NCBI GenBank assembly: GCA_900544425.1
Contig: UQUX01000052.1
Location: 1-11,692, forward strand
Reading direction: 5' to 3'
DNA from: an uncultured Collinsella sp.
GTDB taxonomy: Bacteria; Actinomycetota; Coriobacteriia; Coriobacteriales; Coriobacteriaceae
Length of the DNA: 11,692 nucleotides
Shown: one piece after another, positions 1 through 6,987 of the stretch
Layout of the letters: the number at the start of each line of letters is the position of its first letter
Numbering within the stretch: the stretch's first letter is position 1
Made by a program: the position numbers and the translations under genes
The notes under the pieces: model-generated
Seen by the model: the letters and a program-made list of their open reading frames with translations, nothing else
Told to the model about the DNA's origin: nothing
The model's database searches: none

Positions 1-749
1 ACGAGCAGCATCGGGTCGGTCAGAACCTTCACGATGGCCATGTTGCCATCAGCGGTGCTGGCAAACGGGGCGCCAAAGGTCGAGAAGTCGAGCGGAGCGA
101 TGAGGCCCTCGGGCGCATGGGTGACGCCCAGCGGGATACCGGCGATAACGGCGATGATGATGCCGATGAGCAGCGAGCCCGGCACGTTGCGGGAAGCCAG
201 GGCAACCGTCACGACGATGGAGATGATGCCGACGATAAAGGTGGGGGAGGCGATGTCGCCCAGGCCGACGAGCGTACCGGCGCCAGCGGTGATGATGCCG
301 GCGTCGCACAGGCCGATCATGGCGATGAACAGGCCCAAGCCAACCGAGATGGCGTGGCGCAGGACCACGGGGATGGCGTCCATAATGGCCTCGCGCAGGC
401 CGCACAGGACGAGCAGCAAGATGACGATACCCTCGAGGAAGATAACGCTCATGGCAACGTGCCAGTCGCCGCCGCACATGGTGGTGGCGATGCCCGCGAT
501 CATGGCGTTGATGCCCAGACCCGACGCGCAGGCGAGCGGGCGGTTTGCGAAGATGCCCATGCAGATGGTCATGATGCCGGCGCCCAAGCAGGTGGCGCAG
601 GCGAGCGCTCCCGCATCGATGCCGGCGCCCGAGAGCACCGCAGGGTTGACGGCGATGATGTAGGCCATCGCCAGGAATGTTGTCAGTCCAGCGCGAAGTT
701 CGGTCCCGATTGTGGACTTGCGCTCACTGACGTGAAAAAGTTCGTCCAT
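1..749 (-). CDS. NCS2 family purine permease (AzgA/PbuG type), 3' end cut off by the window
   Basis: Membrane permease of the NCS2 family, COG2252 branch (AzgA, PbuG, PbuO), which takes up purine bases such as hypoxanthine, guanine or adenine by proton symport. Only the first 249 residues are in the window; the family usually has 430-480. The start at 749 is MDELFHVSERKSTIG, preceded by an AAGGAAAGGG ribosome binding site. Family hallmarks are LRAGLTTFLAMAYIIAVNP near residues 18-36, the TCLGAGIMT and GIFANRPLA segments near 53-73, and SGLGINAMIAG near 76-86. About six hydrophobic segments follow before the edge. A second ATG at 753 is in another frame. It is divergent from the deformylase-like gene. 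The exact base transported cannot be told from this half, so no gene symbol is given; the family assignment is secure. Confidence 0.88.
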   Translation of the reverse strand, partial: MDELFHVSERKSTIGTELRAGLTTFLAMAYIIAVNPAVLSGAGIDAGALACATCLGAGIMTICMGIFANRPLACASGLGINAMIAGIATTMCGGDWHVAMSVIFLEGIVILLLVLCGLREAIMDAIPVVLRHAISVGLGLFIAMIGLCDAGIITAGAGTLVGLGDIASPTFIVGIISIVVTVALASRNVPGSLLIGIIIAVIAGIPLGVTHAPEGLIAPLDFSTFGAPFASTADGNMAIVKVLTDPMLL

Positions 750-762
750 GCATACCCTTTCC

Positions 763-811
763 TTGTTCGGCCCCGAGTTTAGGCCGATTGACACGAACGT
801 TCTCACTATAG
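763..811 (-). promoter_or_regulatory. Probable -10 box and leader of the purine permease gene
   Basis: On the minus strand a TATAGT hexamer (plus positions 805-810) is a plausible -10 box; no good -35 lies upstream. Just downstream in the transcript are the 8-bp palindrome GAACGTTC (795-802) and a 5-bp hairpin CGGCC/GGCCG (768-772 with 782-786). CGAAC cores occur in opposite orientation at 765-769 and 794-798. They are reminiscent of, but too degenerate to call, the PurR boxes of Firmicutes. Confidence 0.3.
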
Positions 812-903
812 CCCCTTTACGACGCTGTTGTTCCTCGCATGTTGATGTTCGGCGCTTTGTAGCAGACGGACGGTATTTTTCGCATGAAAATGTGTGGGTA
901 CCG

Positions 904-909
904 TATACT
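904..909 (+). promoter_or_regulatory. Probable -10 box of the deformylase-like gene
   Basis: TATACT matches the sigma-70 -10 consensus at five of six positions and sits 33 bases before the ATG at 943. The -35 is poor; the best candidate is TTCGCA at 879-884 with a 19-bp spacer. The predicted transcript start is near 916. Confidence 0.45.
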
Positions 910-942
910 TAAGCGGTTACAACGACCCCTATGGAGGAACGT

Positions 943-1362
943 ATGATTAAAGAGCTTTGCCACGACGAGGCTATCCTGTCCCAGCGTTGCGAGGTTGCGA
1001 CCGTCGAGGACGAGTCGGTTGCTCAGGACCTGATCGATACCATTAAGTCGCTCGACGATGCCGGCTGCCTTGCCGCTAACCAGATTGGCGTTACCAAGAA
1101 GGTCTGCGTCTACCTGGACGACGCCGGCGAGCCCCACGTGCTCTACAACCCCCGTCTGGTGTTTGGCCTGGGCGCCAGCAAGATGGAGGAGAGCTGCCTG
1201 ACGCACGAGGAGGTCACCAAGTCCACGCGCTATATCAAGTGCAAGGTCGCTTATGACGTGATCGTCGACGGCAAGATGCGCGAGCGCAAGCAGGACTTTG
1301 TGGGCTTCGAGGCGCAGATGATTCAACACATGATTGACCACTGTCTAGGAAAGTTGGTCTAA
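943..1362 (+). CDS. Peptide deformylase-like protein lacking the catalytic glutamate
   Basis: A 139-residue member of the peptide deformylase fold family, which normally removes the formyl group from the initiator methionine of new proteins. The start at 943 (MIKELCHDEAILS) is chosen because GGAGG at 933-937 precedes it; an earlier ATG at 931 overlaps that site. Motif I appears as GCLAANQIG (residues 41-49) with its glutamine kept, Q47. Motif II appears as ESCLT (83-87), keeping the metal-binding cysteine C85 but with serine in place of the usual glycine. Motif III appears as QHMIDH (128-133): both metal histidines, H129 and H133, are present, but the catalytic glutamate of HExxH is methionine 130. 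Metal binding is therefore plausible, while normal hydrolysis is doubtful. It is a single gene with its own promoter and terminator. It may be a pseudoenzyme, or have another activity; the fold assignment is firm, the function is not. Confidence 0.82.
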   Translation: MIKELCHDEAILSQRCEVATVEDESVAQDLIDTIKSLDDAGCLAANQIGVTKKVCVYLDDAGEPHVLYNPRLVFGLGASKMEESCLTHEEVTKSTRYIKCKVAYDVIVDGKMRERKQDFVGFEAQMIQHMIDHCLGKLV

Positions 1363-1463
1363 GGGGACCAAAGCACCGCACCTTGCCGCTCAATCGTCGC
1401 TCGCGTACCTTAAGTACGCTTCGCTCCTCTTTCGTGGCAATCTGCGGTACTTTGACCCCTTAG
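1359..1463. repeat. 105-bp interrupted inverted repeat, candidate intergenic palindromic element
   Basis: Arms pair as CTAAGGGG/CCCCTTAG (1359-1366 with 1456-1463), CAAAG/CTTTG (1369-1373 with 1450-1454), CCGCA/TGCGG (1376-1380 with 1443-1447), TTGCC/GGCAA (1383-1387 with 1436-1440), and a central GCGTAC/GTACGC (1403-1408 with 1414-1419) around CTTAA. That is 29 perfect pairs in five blocks. The left arm includes the stop codon of the deformylase-like gene. There is no T-run, so it is not a normal terminator. It has the look of a mobile or REP-like intergenic element, but copy number cannot be judged from one window. Confidence 0.6.
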
Positions 1464-1506
1464 ACGACCTGCGGGGTTAACTTGGTTGAGTTTATCCTGC
1501 TTGAAT

Positions 1507-1550
1507 AGTCCGGGCGTGACATTGTTGTCATGTCCGGGCTTTTGTGTTTA
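1507..1550 (+). terminator. Rho-independent terminator after the deformylase-like gene
   Basis: A 15-bp stem (1507-1521 with 1526-1540, three G-T wobbles) closes a TTGT loop and is followed by the T-rich tail TTTGTGTTT. It separates the deformylase-like gene and its palindrome from the bile salt hydrolase gene. Confidence 0.8.
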
Positions 1551-1606
1551 GCCCCTTTTTGTTTGGAGACAATAACCTTAGCAAGAACGTAAAGCTAGGA
1601 GGCGCC

Positions 1607-2572
1607 ATGTGTACGAGCATTCGATTTACCGATAATTCTGGCCACATGTATCTAGGCCGCAACCTCGACTGGAGCTTTGACTATGGCCAACAGGTTCGCG
1701 TGATGCCTCGCGGGTTTCACATTCCGTATTCGTTTATCGACGACGCGACAGCGGCACACGCGGTGATCGGTATGTGCATCGATTACAAGAACTATCCCAT
1801 GTTCTTCGACTGCGGCAACGATGCGGGCCTCGCCGTGGCGGGTCTCAATTTCCCGGGTTATGCCGAGTATGCCGAGGACCCTGTCGACGGCAAGACCAAT
1901 ATCGCGGCCTATGAGTTTCCCCTGTGGGTGGCAGCGACGTTCTCGACGGTCGATGAGGTCGAGGCCGCGCTGCGCGACACGGTGATTGTCGCCAAATCTG
2001 CCGGAGAGGGGCTGGGCGTGTCGCTGCTCCATTGGATTATCGGCGACAGCCAGCGCAGCATCGTGGTCGAGATGATGGCTGACGGCCTGCATGTATACGA
2101 CGATCCGGTCGACACCCTTGCCAACCAGCCGACCTTCCCGTGGCACATGGAAAACCTACGCACCTATATCACCGCCACAAGCGATTTTCCGCAGACGGCG
2201 ACGTGGCGTGGCGCCGAGCTTAAGCCCTATGGAGCCGGTGCCGGCATGCGCGGCATTCCCGGCGACTGCTATTCGCCGAGCCGTTTTGTAAAGGCGGCGT
2301 ATCTCAATGCCAATTACCCGCAAAAGGAGAGCGAGACCGAAAACGTCGTCCGTATGTTCCGCTCGCTCGAGGGCGTGGTGATGATTGAGGGGGCGTCCAG
2401 GATGGGCGATGGCAAGTTCGAGAAGACTATCTACACCGGATGCTTTAGCGCGCGCACGGGCAATTATTACTACGCGATGTATGGGGATCCGTCGATTCGC
2501 TACGTGAGCCTGATGGATGCCGAGGGCGCGAGCCCCGATAGACTCGTGGTTCCCGAGCCGCGTCGTTCGTAG
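1607..2572 (+). CDS. bsh: Bile salt hydrolase (choloylglycine hydrolase family)
   Basis: An Ntn-hydrolase of 321 residues that cleaves the amide bond of glycine- or taurine-conjugated bile salts in the cytoplasm. The start at 1607 is set by GGAGG (1598-1602) and by the need for cysteine 2, which becomes the N-terminal nucleophile after loss of Met1. All expected active-site residues are visible: C2, R18 and D21 in GRNLDW, N81 in AGLNFPGY, N173 in LANQPTF, and R226 in SPSRF. N81 favours bile salt hydrolase over penicillin V acylase, which often has tyrosine there. The length matches the family (about 315-340), there is no signal peptide, and GIPGDCYSPSRF near 216-227 is typical. It stands alone between two terminators, so it is probably monocistronic; I see no convincing promoter in 1541-1606. 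Substrate preference (taurine or glycine conjugates) cannot be read from the sequence. Confidence 0.9.
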   Translation: MCTSIRFTDNSGHMYLGRNLDWSFDYGQQVRVMPRGFHIPYSFIDDATAAHAVIGMCIDYKNYPMFFDCGNDAGLAVAGLNFPGYAEYAEDPVDGKTNIAAYEFPLWVAATFSTVDEVEAALRDTVIVAKSAGEGLGVSLLHWIIGDSQRSIVVEMMADGLHVYDDPVDTLANQPTFPWHMENLRTYITATSDFPQTATWRGAELKPYGAGAGMRGIPGDCYSPSRFVKAAYLNANYPQKESETENVVRMFRSLEGVVMIEGASRMGDGKFEKTIYTGCFSARTGNYYYAMYGDPSIRYVSLMDAEGASPDRLVVPEPRRS

Positions 2573-2596
2573 CCGCTAGCTTTACTGCAATGCAAG

Positions 2597-2630
2597 GCGG
2601 CCCTGCGTCTCCCGTGAGATGCAGGGCCGC
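2597..2630. terminator. Bidirectional terminator between bsh and kup
   Basis: A 15-bp GC-rich stem (2597-2611 with 2616-2630, one G-T pair) closes a CCGT loop. It lies 24 bases after the bsh stop and 21 bases from the kup stop, where the two genes converge. The flanks are only weakly T-rich, so efficiency may differ between directions. Confidence 0.75.
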
Positions 2631-2651
2631 TGTCGTTGATTTGTGACGTCG

Positions 2652-4901
2652 CTAGAAGTTGGCGTCGTTGAGTTGTTCGCTCTCGAGGCCGTCGAGCAGT
2701 TGCTGTTCGGGCGTATCGGCGACGCTCTCGAGTAACTCGGTGGGGTCGACGTTCATGTTCCTACCGGCTTCGTTGCCGTTGACCAGGTCGTCCGAGAAGA
2801 TATCGACTTCCATTTCCTCGGCCTCTTCGATCTGAACCTCGAGCGGCACCTGGGTGCGCACGAGCTTAACGGCCGGGCGCATGCGGGCAAACAGCGGCAC
2901 GTACTCGATGATGATGGCCGAGTTCTCAAGACCGTACCAGCGTGCCGGGCTTCCGCAGGCGCGGCGGACGGCGTACTTGATGGCCATGACGCGGTGGTCG
3001 TTGCGGTTGATGTCCGTTTCGGGGGCAAGCATCTTGCGCAGCATGCAAAAACGGAAGTCGCCCACGTTGCCGCGCGTCTCGTAGATGGAGTAGGTGTGAT
3101 GCTGCGGCGGCAGCTCGCCCGATGCCATCAAGTCGCCAACAATCTGGCGCAGGTAGGCATTGATGCGCTGGTTGACCTTAAAGCCCAGGTCCAAGCGCAC
3201 GCGGAACAAAAAGTCCGTGCCAAAGGTCTCGACGGAATACTCGTGCGTATAGGGCTCGTCGGTAACGTGCACGTTGATGAACCAGTATGCCTTGGCGCGC
3301 TTGGGATGCTTATCCAAGATGGAATAGAGCACGTCGCGGTCGAGCGTGAGCGGGTCGGGACTGTTGGTAAGGAACACCAGATTGTCGGCGAGCACGGGGT
3401 AGGTCTCGTCGTTGCGCAGGCGGTCGAGCTGGTCAATGTACTTGGAGACGGGCAGCAGGATCGTCTGCGTGCGCTCGATGGCGGTGCCGCGGCGCCACAC
3501 GTACATAAGGCCAAACAGCAGCGAGGCCAAGAAGATCATGACGTAGCCGCCGTCAAAGAACATGGTGAGGCACGAGGCGAAGAAGCACAGCTCAATGGCG
3601 CCAAAAAGTAGGGCAAAGACGCAGGCGCCCAGCTTGCGCTTGAGAATGCCGGCGATATAGCTCGTCAGCAGCGTGGTGGTCATGAGCATGGTCACGGTAA
3701 TGGCGAGGCCGTAGGCGCTCTCCATGCGCTCGGAGTTTTGGAACAGCAGCACGATGAAGATGCAGCCGACCCACATGATGTTGTTGACGAGCGGAATATA
3801 GAGCTGGCCCTTGGTGTCGCTGGGGTAGTGGATGCGCAGGTGCGGCATAAGGTTGAGGCGCGTTGCCTCGGATACCAGCGAGAACGAGCCGGTAATGAGC
3901 GCCTGCGAGGCGATGATGGCCGCTACGGCCGAAAGCACGATGGCAAAGGGGCGCAGGGGCTCGGGAAGCATCATGTAGAACGGGTTGACGATATCCATCG
4001 CGAGCATCTGGGGGTTGGAGTTATTGGCGAGCAGCCAAGCGCCCTGACCCAGATAGTTGAGGATGAGGGCCGCCTTAACAAACGGCCAGGATGCATAGAT
4101 GTTAGCCTTGCCCACATGACCCATGTCCGAGTAGAGCGCCTCGGCACCGGTTGTCGACAGGAAGACAAAGCCGAGCACCATGATGCCCGAGTGGTTGATG
4201 GGCGAGAACAGGAACATGATGCCGCGGATGGGGTTGAGCGCGCGCAGGATAGACAAATTGCCGAGCATGTTGAACAGGCCAGCGCCTGCCAGGAACAGGA
4301 ACCACAGCGTCATGAGCGGGCCGAACAGCTTGCCGATCGACGAGGTACCGGCGCGCTGCATGGCAAATAGGCCGCAGATAATGATGATGGTAATAATGAT
4401 GACGTTAGTTTGCCCGTCACCCAATAGCGCGTGGCCCCACTCGATGGTGCGCAGGCCCTCGATGGCTGTGGTGACCGTGACCGCGGGGGTGAGGATGCCG
4501 TCGGCGAGCAGCGCCGCGCCGCCGATCATAGCGGGGAGAATCAGCCACGGTGCCACCTTGCGCACGAGACTGAACAGGGCGAAGATGCCGCCTTCGTTGT
4601 GGTTATCGGCCTTCATGGCGATTACCACGTACTTGACCGTGGTCACGAGCGTCATGGTCCAGATGACGAGCGAAAGCGCGCCAAGGATCATATCTTCGCT
4701 GACGGTGCCGATGCCGCCGTTGTTGGCGACGATTGATTTCATGGTGTACATGGGGCTCGTGCCGATGTCACCGTAGACGACGCCGAGCGTTACGAGCAGC
4801 ATGCCAGCGGAGAGGGGAATGGCTCCATGCCCGCCTTGACTACGCTGGTCTTGGAGGCTTGCCTCCAGCTTGTTCTGTGCCACGTGGACTCCCTTGGACA
4901 T
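2652..4901 (-). CDS. kup: Kup-type potassium uptake transporter
   Basis: A KUP/HAK/KT family potassium transporter, thought to be a potassium-proton symporter of the cell membrane, 749 residues. The signature LGVVYGDIGTSPMYTM (39-54) in the first membrane helix and DNHNEGGIFALFSL near 98-111 identify the family. About twelve hydrophobic segments cover residues 30-465, followed by the usual long cytoplasmic domain. It is over 100 residues longer than E. coli Kup. Part of the excess is a strongly acidic tail of about 60 residues that begins near EEAEEMEVDIF and is rich in Asp and Glu. The ATG at 4901 has AGAGG four bases upstream; an in-frame GTG at 4883 has a better AAGGGAG five bases upstream, giving 743 residues, and could be the real start. 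It is preceded on the same strand by the EamA exporter, 139 bases away, and probably has its own promoter. Confidence 0.93.
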   Translation of the reverse strand: MSKGVHVAQNKLEASLQDQRSQGGHGAIPLSAGMLLVTLGVVYGDIGTSPMYTMKSIVANNGGIGTVSEDMILGALSLVIWTMTLVTTVKYVVIAMKADNHNEGGIFALFSLVRKVAPWLILPAMIGGAALLADGILTPAVTVTTAIEGLRTIEWGHALLGDGQTNVIIITIIIICGLFAMQRAGTSSIGKLFGPLMTLWFLFLAGAGLFNMLGNLSILRALNPIRGIMFLFSPINHSGIMVLGFVFLSTTGAEALYSDMGHVGKANIYASWPFVKAALILNYLGQGAWLLANNSNPQMLAMDIVNPFYMMLPEPLRPFAIVLSAVAAIIASQALITGSFSLVSEATRLNLMPHLRIHYPSDTKGQLYIPLVNNIMWVGCIFIVLLFQNSERMESAYGLAITVTMLMTTTLLTSYIAGILKRKLGACVFALLFGAIELCFFASCLTMFFDGGYVMIFLASLLFGLMYVWRRGTAIERTQTILLPVSKYIDQLDRLRNDETYPVLADNLVFLTNSPDPLTLDRDVLYSILDKHPKRAKAYWFINVHVTDEPYTHEYSVETFGTDFLFRVRLDLGFKVNQRINAYLRQIVGDLMASGELPPQHHTYSIYETRGNVGDFRFCMLRKMLAPETDINRNDHRVMAIKYAVRRACGSPARWYGLENSAIIIEYVPLFARMRPAVKLVRTQVPLEVQIEEAEEMEVDIFSDDLVNGNEAGRNMNVDPTELLESVADTPEQQLLDGLESEQLNDANF

Positions 4902-4982
4902 CTGGCCTCTGCAAAGAGCAGTAGACCTTTATGCCATCTTTATACATATAAGAGCAGTTTGGCACATCGGGGTGTTTTAGAC

Positions 4983-5006
4983 AATAATCCTCATCTGGGG
5001 ATTATT
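4983..5006. promoter_or_regulatory. AT-rich inverted repeat upstream of kup
   Basis: AATAATCC (4983-4990) and GGATTATT (4999-5006) form a perfect 8-bp inverted repeat around TCATCTGG. It lies about 80 bases before the kup start. There is no T-run in either direction, so it looks more like a protein-binding site than a terminator. The rest of the 139-base gap contains AT-rich hexamers (minus-strand TATATG and TATAAA near 4940-4950) that could serve as a kup -10 box, but no clear -35. Confidence 0.35.
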
Positions 5007-5040
5007 CATATACGCAGGTAGTATTTCAGAGCAGGGGCTA

Positions 5041-5952
5041 TTAAGCACGTGCTGTCTGGGCGATGCCAGCCTTGGTGTTTGCGCGTTTGCCGGCGACTTC
5101 GCAAAAGATCGCGCCGCCGATGATCAGCGCGGCGCCCATGAGGCGGATGGGCGTCACGGTCTCGCCCAAAAGGGCGACGGAGAACACGACGGCCGAAAGC
5201 GGCTCAAGGTAGCCGACGACCGCGACGGTCTGGACGGGCAGCTTGGCGACAGCACTAAAGTAGAGTAGGCAACCGATACCGGTGTTGACAATGCCGAGCA
5301 TGGCGACGGCACGCCAATCAATGCTGGCGGCGACGCCGGCGGACAGGAATGAGGGGGCGCCCTGCGTGAGGAGCGTAAGGACCAGCGCGGTCAAAAAGGC
5401 GGCGCTCACCTGGAGCGTGGAGTTTTCGAGGCCTTCGATGTGTGGCGCACCCTTGCTGGCGATGACCATCAGCGCATAGCAAAATGCCGAGGCGATGCCG
5501 CAAGCGATACCCGCAATGGGCATATTGCCGCCTAGACCTTGTGCCGCAATGAGAAAAGCACCGCAGGCGACGGCGATAAAGCCGGCGATTTTGCTACCGG
5601 TCAGCTTTTCGCCAAAGATGAGCGGGGAGAGCGCCATGACGATGATGGGGCCGCAGTAGTACAGCAGCGAGGATACGCCGACGCCAATCGTCTGGTAGGC
5701 GCGGAACAGAAAAATCCAGCTGGCGCCCAGCGCGGCTCCCGAGAGGAGGAGGGCTGCGGCTTCGCGGGGGCGGGATGGCGCCTGCAGCTTATGGCGTTGG
5801 GTGACGGCGAGGATGGTGACAAGCGAGAGTGCGCCCAAAAACGTGCGCAGTAGCACGATATCGGAGCTCGGCAGCGCAATGGCAGCGGCGATGATGCCGT
5901 TGGAGCCAAACAATAGCAATGCTGCTAAGTACGCAAACAGTCCGTTGTTCAT
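5041..5952 (-). CDS. EamA/DMT superfamily inner-membrane transporter
   Basis: A 303-residue drug/metabolite transporter with two EamA repeats and about ten membrane helices. Members export metabolites, amino acids or drugs, or take up small compounds; the substrate here is unknown. The first EamA repeat ends in LYYCGPIIVMALSPLIFGEK (98-117), the second in GYLEPLSAVVFSVALLGE (245-262). These proline-plus-glutamate segments followed by a last helix are the family hallmark. It starts at ATG 5952 with a purine-rich but rather distant AGAGGGGA upstream. It is divergent from a LysR regulator, with a LysR-type palindrome in the 118-base gap, so it is the likely target of that regulator. The C-terminal tail is short, basic and polar. 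Confidence 0.9.
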   Translation of the reverse strand: MNNGLFAYLAALLLFGSNGIIAAAIALPSSDIVLLRTFLGALSLVTILAVTQRHKLQAPSRPREAAALLLSGAALGASWIFLFRAYQTIGVGVSSLLYYCGPIIVMALSPLIFGEKLTGSKIAGFIAVACGAFLIAAQGLGGNMPIAGIACGIASAFCYALMVIASKGAPHIEGLENSTLQVSAAFLTALVLTLLTQGAPSFLSAGVAASIDWRAVAMLGIVNTGIGCLLYFSAVAKLPVQTVAVVGYLEPLSAVVFSVALLGETVTPIRLMGAALIIGGAIFCEVAGKRANTKAGIAQTARA

Positions 5953-5981
5953 GCGCTGAAATCCCCTCTATATCCGAGCAT

Positions 5982-5998
5982 GTTCACTATGGGTGAAC
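5982..5998. promoter_or_regulatory. LysR-type operator between the exporter and regulator genes
   Basis: GTTCACTATGGGTGAAC is a perfect 6-bp inverted repeat around five bases and contains the T-N11-A pattern of LysR binding sites (TTCAC-N5-GTGAA). Its centre lies about 42 bases before the transcript start predicted from the -10 at 6020, overlapping the -35 region of the LysR gene. This fits autorepression together with control of the divergent exporter. Confidence 0.65.
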
Positions 5999-6019
5999 TG
6001 GCTATAGAAGAAAAGCGAA

Positions 6020-6025
6020 TATAAT
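6020..6025 (+). promoter_or_regulatory. Consensus -10 box of the LysR gene
   Basis: TATAAT is a perfect -10 hexamer, 45 bases before the proposed GTG start. The -35 is weak, and the LysR-type palindrome ends about 21 bases upstream. Confidence 0.6.
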
Positions 6026-6070
6026 TCATAGATAACATGACAAAAGCTCATGCATATGTGGAGGGGTGCC

Positions 6071-6928
6071 GTGGAAACGAATGTTCAAAAGATGCAGGTC
6101 CTGCTCGAGACCGTGCGCGCCGGCAGTTTTACGCGCGCCGCCGAGCGGCTGAGCTATTCGCAGTCGGGCGTGAGCCGTATGGTGGCCGATCTTGAGGCCG
6201 ACTGGGGCTTTAAAGTGCTTGATAGAAGCCGCGAGGGCGTAGTGCTTTCTGCCGACGGGCGGCAAGTTATGCCGGCGGTTGAGGCGCTCTGTGAGGAATT
6301 CACTCGCCTGCAGCGACGGGTGGATGAGATGCGTGGGCTCATGCGCGGCAAAATCTGCATCGGTACGTTTTCGAGCGTGGCGACCCACGTGCTGCCGCCG
6401 GTGATTGCGCACTTTCGCGCCGATCACCCGGACGTCGATTACGAGCTGCTGATGGGTGATTACTCCGAGATTGAGCAATGGGTGGCGGAAGGCCGCTGCG
6501 ACTTGGGCTTTATTCCGCGCGAGCCGCACGGTGCCGGCATGGCGTCGCGGCCGTTGGTGCAAGACGAGCTGATGGCCGTGGTGCCAGCGAACTCTTCGCT
6601 TGCCATCGCGGAGGTCGTTTCCCTTGCCGATTTGGCCAACGAGCAGTTTATTCTGCTGGAACGCGGTAGCGACGACGAAATAACGCCGCTGTTTCGCCGC
6701 GCGGGCCTGGCAGTGCGCTCAAAACTGTCGACCTGGGATGACTATGCGATTATGGCCATGGTCGAGGACGGTCTGGGCGTGAGCGTTCTTCCGGCGCTCA
6801 TCTTGCGCCGCTGCCAGTTCGATGTCGCCGTGCGCCCTCTCGAGGGACATCCTCATCGGCAGATCAACGCCATATACCGCACCGCTGACGTTTCGCTTGC
6901 GGCGGCTCGTTTCCTTGAATATCTCTAA
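6071..6928 (+). CDS. LysR family transcriptional regulator
   Basis: A 285-residue LysR-type regulator. The N-terminal winged helix-turn-helix covers about residues 4-62, with AGSFTRAAERLSYSQSGVSR holding the recognition helix. The substrate-binding domain follows from about residue 85, starting with GKICIGTFSS. The start is set at GTG 6071 because GGAGG at 6060-6064 lies six bases upstream; ATGs at 6050 and 6056 have no such site, and one would overlap the Shine-Dalgarno. The length is normal for the family. It faces the EamA transporter gene, and the shared region holds a LysR-type palindrome. It therefore probably regulates that exporter in response to an effector that cannot be named from the sequence. 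The next gene, the XRE-aminotransferase fusion, starts 162 bases downstream behind its own promoter. Confidence 0.9.
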   Translation: METNVQKMQVLLETVRAGSFTRAAERLSYSQSGVSRMVADLEADWGFKVLDRSREGVVLSADGRQVMPAVEALCEEFTRLQRRVDEMRGLMRGKICIGTFSSVATHVLPPVIAHFRADHPDVDYELLMGDYSEIEQWVAEGRCDLGFIPREPHGAGMASRPLVQDELMAVVPANSSLAIAEVVSLADLANEQFILLERGSDDEITPLFRRAGLAVRSKLSTWDDYAIMAMVEDGLGVSVLPALILRRCQFDVAVRPLEGHPHRQINAIYRTADVSLAAARFLEYL

Positions 6929-6941
6929 AAGCGCGTACCTG

Positions 6942-6959
6942 TTGTCTACTTTGGGACAA
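6942..6959. promoter_or_regulatory. Inverted repeat TTGTC-N8-GACAA
   Basis: A perfect 5-bp inverted repeat (6942-6946 with 6955-6959) lies just after the LysR gene and upstream of the aminotransferase promoter. It may be an extra regulator site. With 5-bp arms, chance is a real alternative. Confidence 0.25.
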
Positions 6960-6987
6960 TTCTCGGGGTTCGGTACATTTTCTTATG

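Noticed and set aside
34..782. Long plus-strand open frames at the left edge
   Set aside because: They are antisense to the NCS2 permease, whose minus-strand frame runs off the edge and shows clear family motifs; the plus-strand translations are low-complexity shadows.
788..810. TTGACA followed by an ACTATA hexamer on the plus strand
   Set aside because: The spacing is only 11 bases, too short for a sigma-70 promoter; the TATACT at 904 fits the downstream gene better.
4902..4920. Possible CTCT/AGAG hairpin hiding the kup ribosome binding site
   Set aside because: Only four base pairs, too weak to claim.
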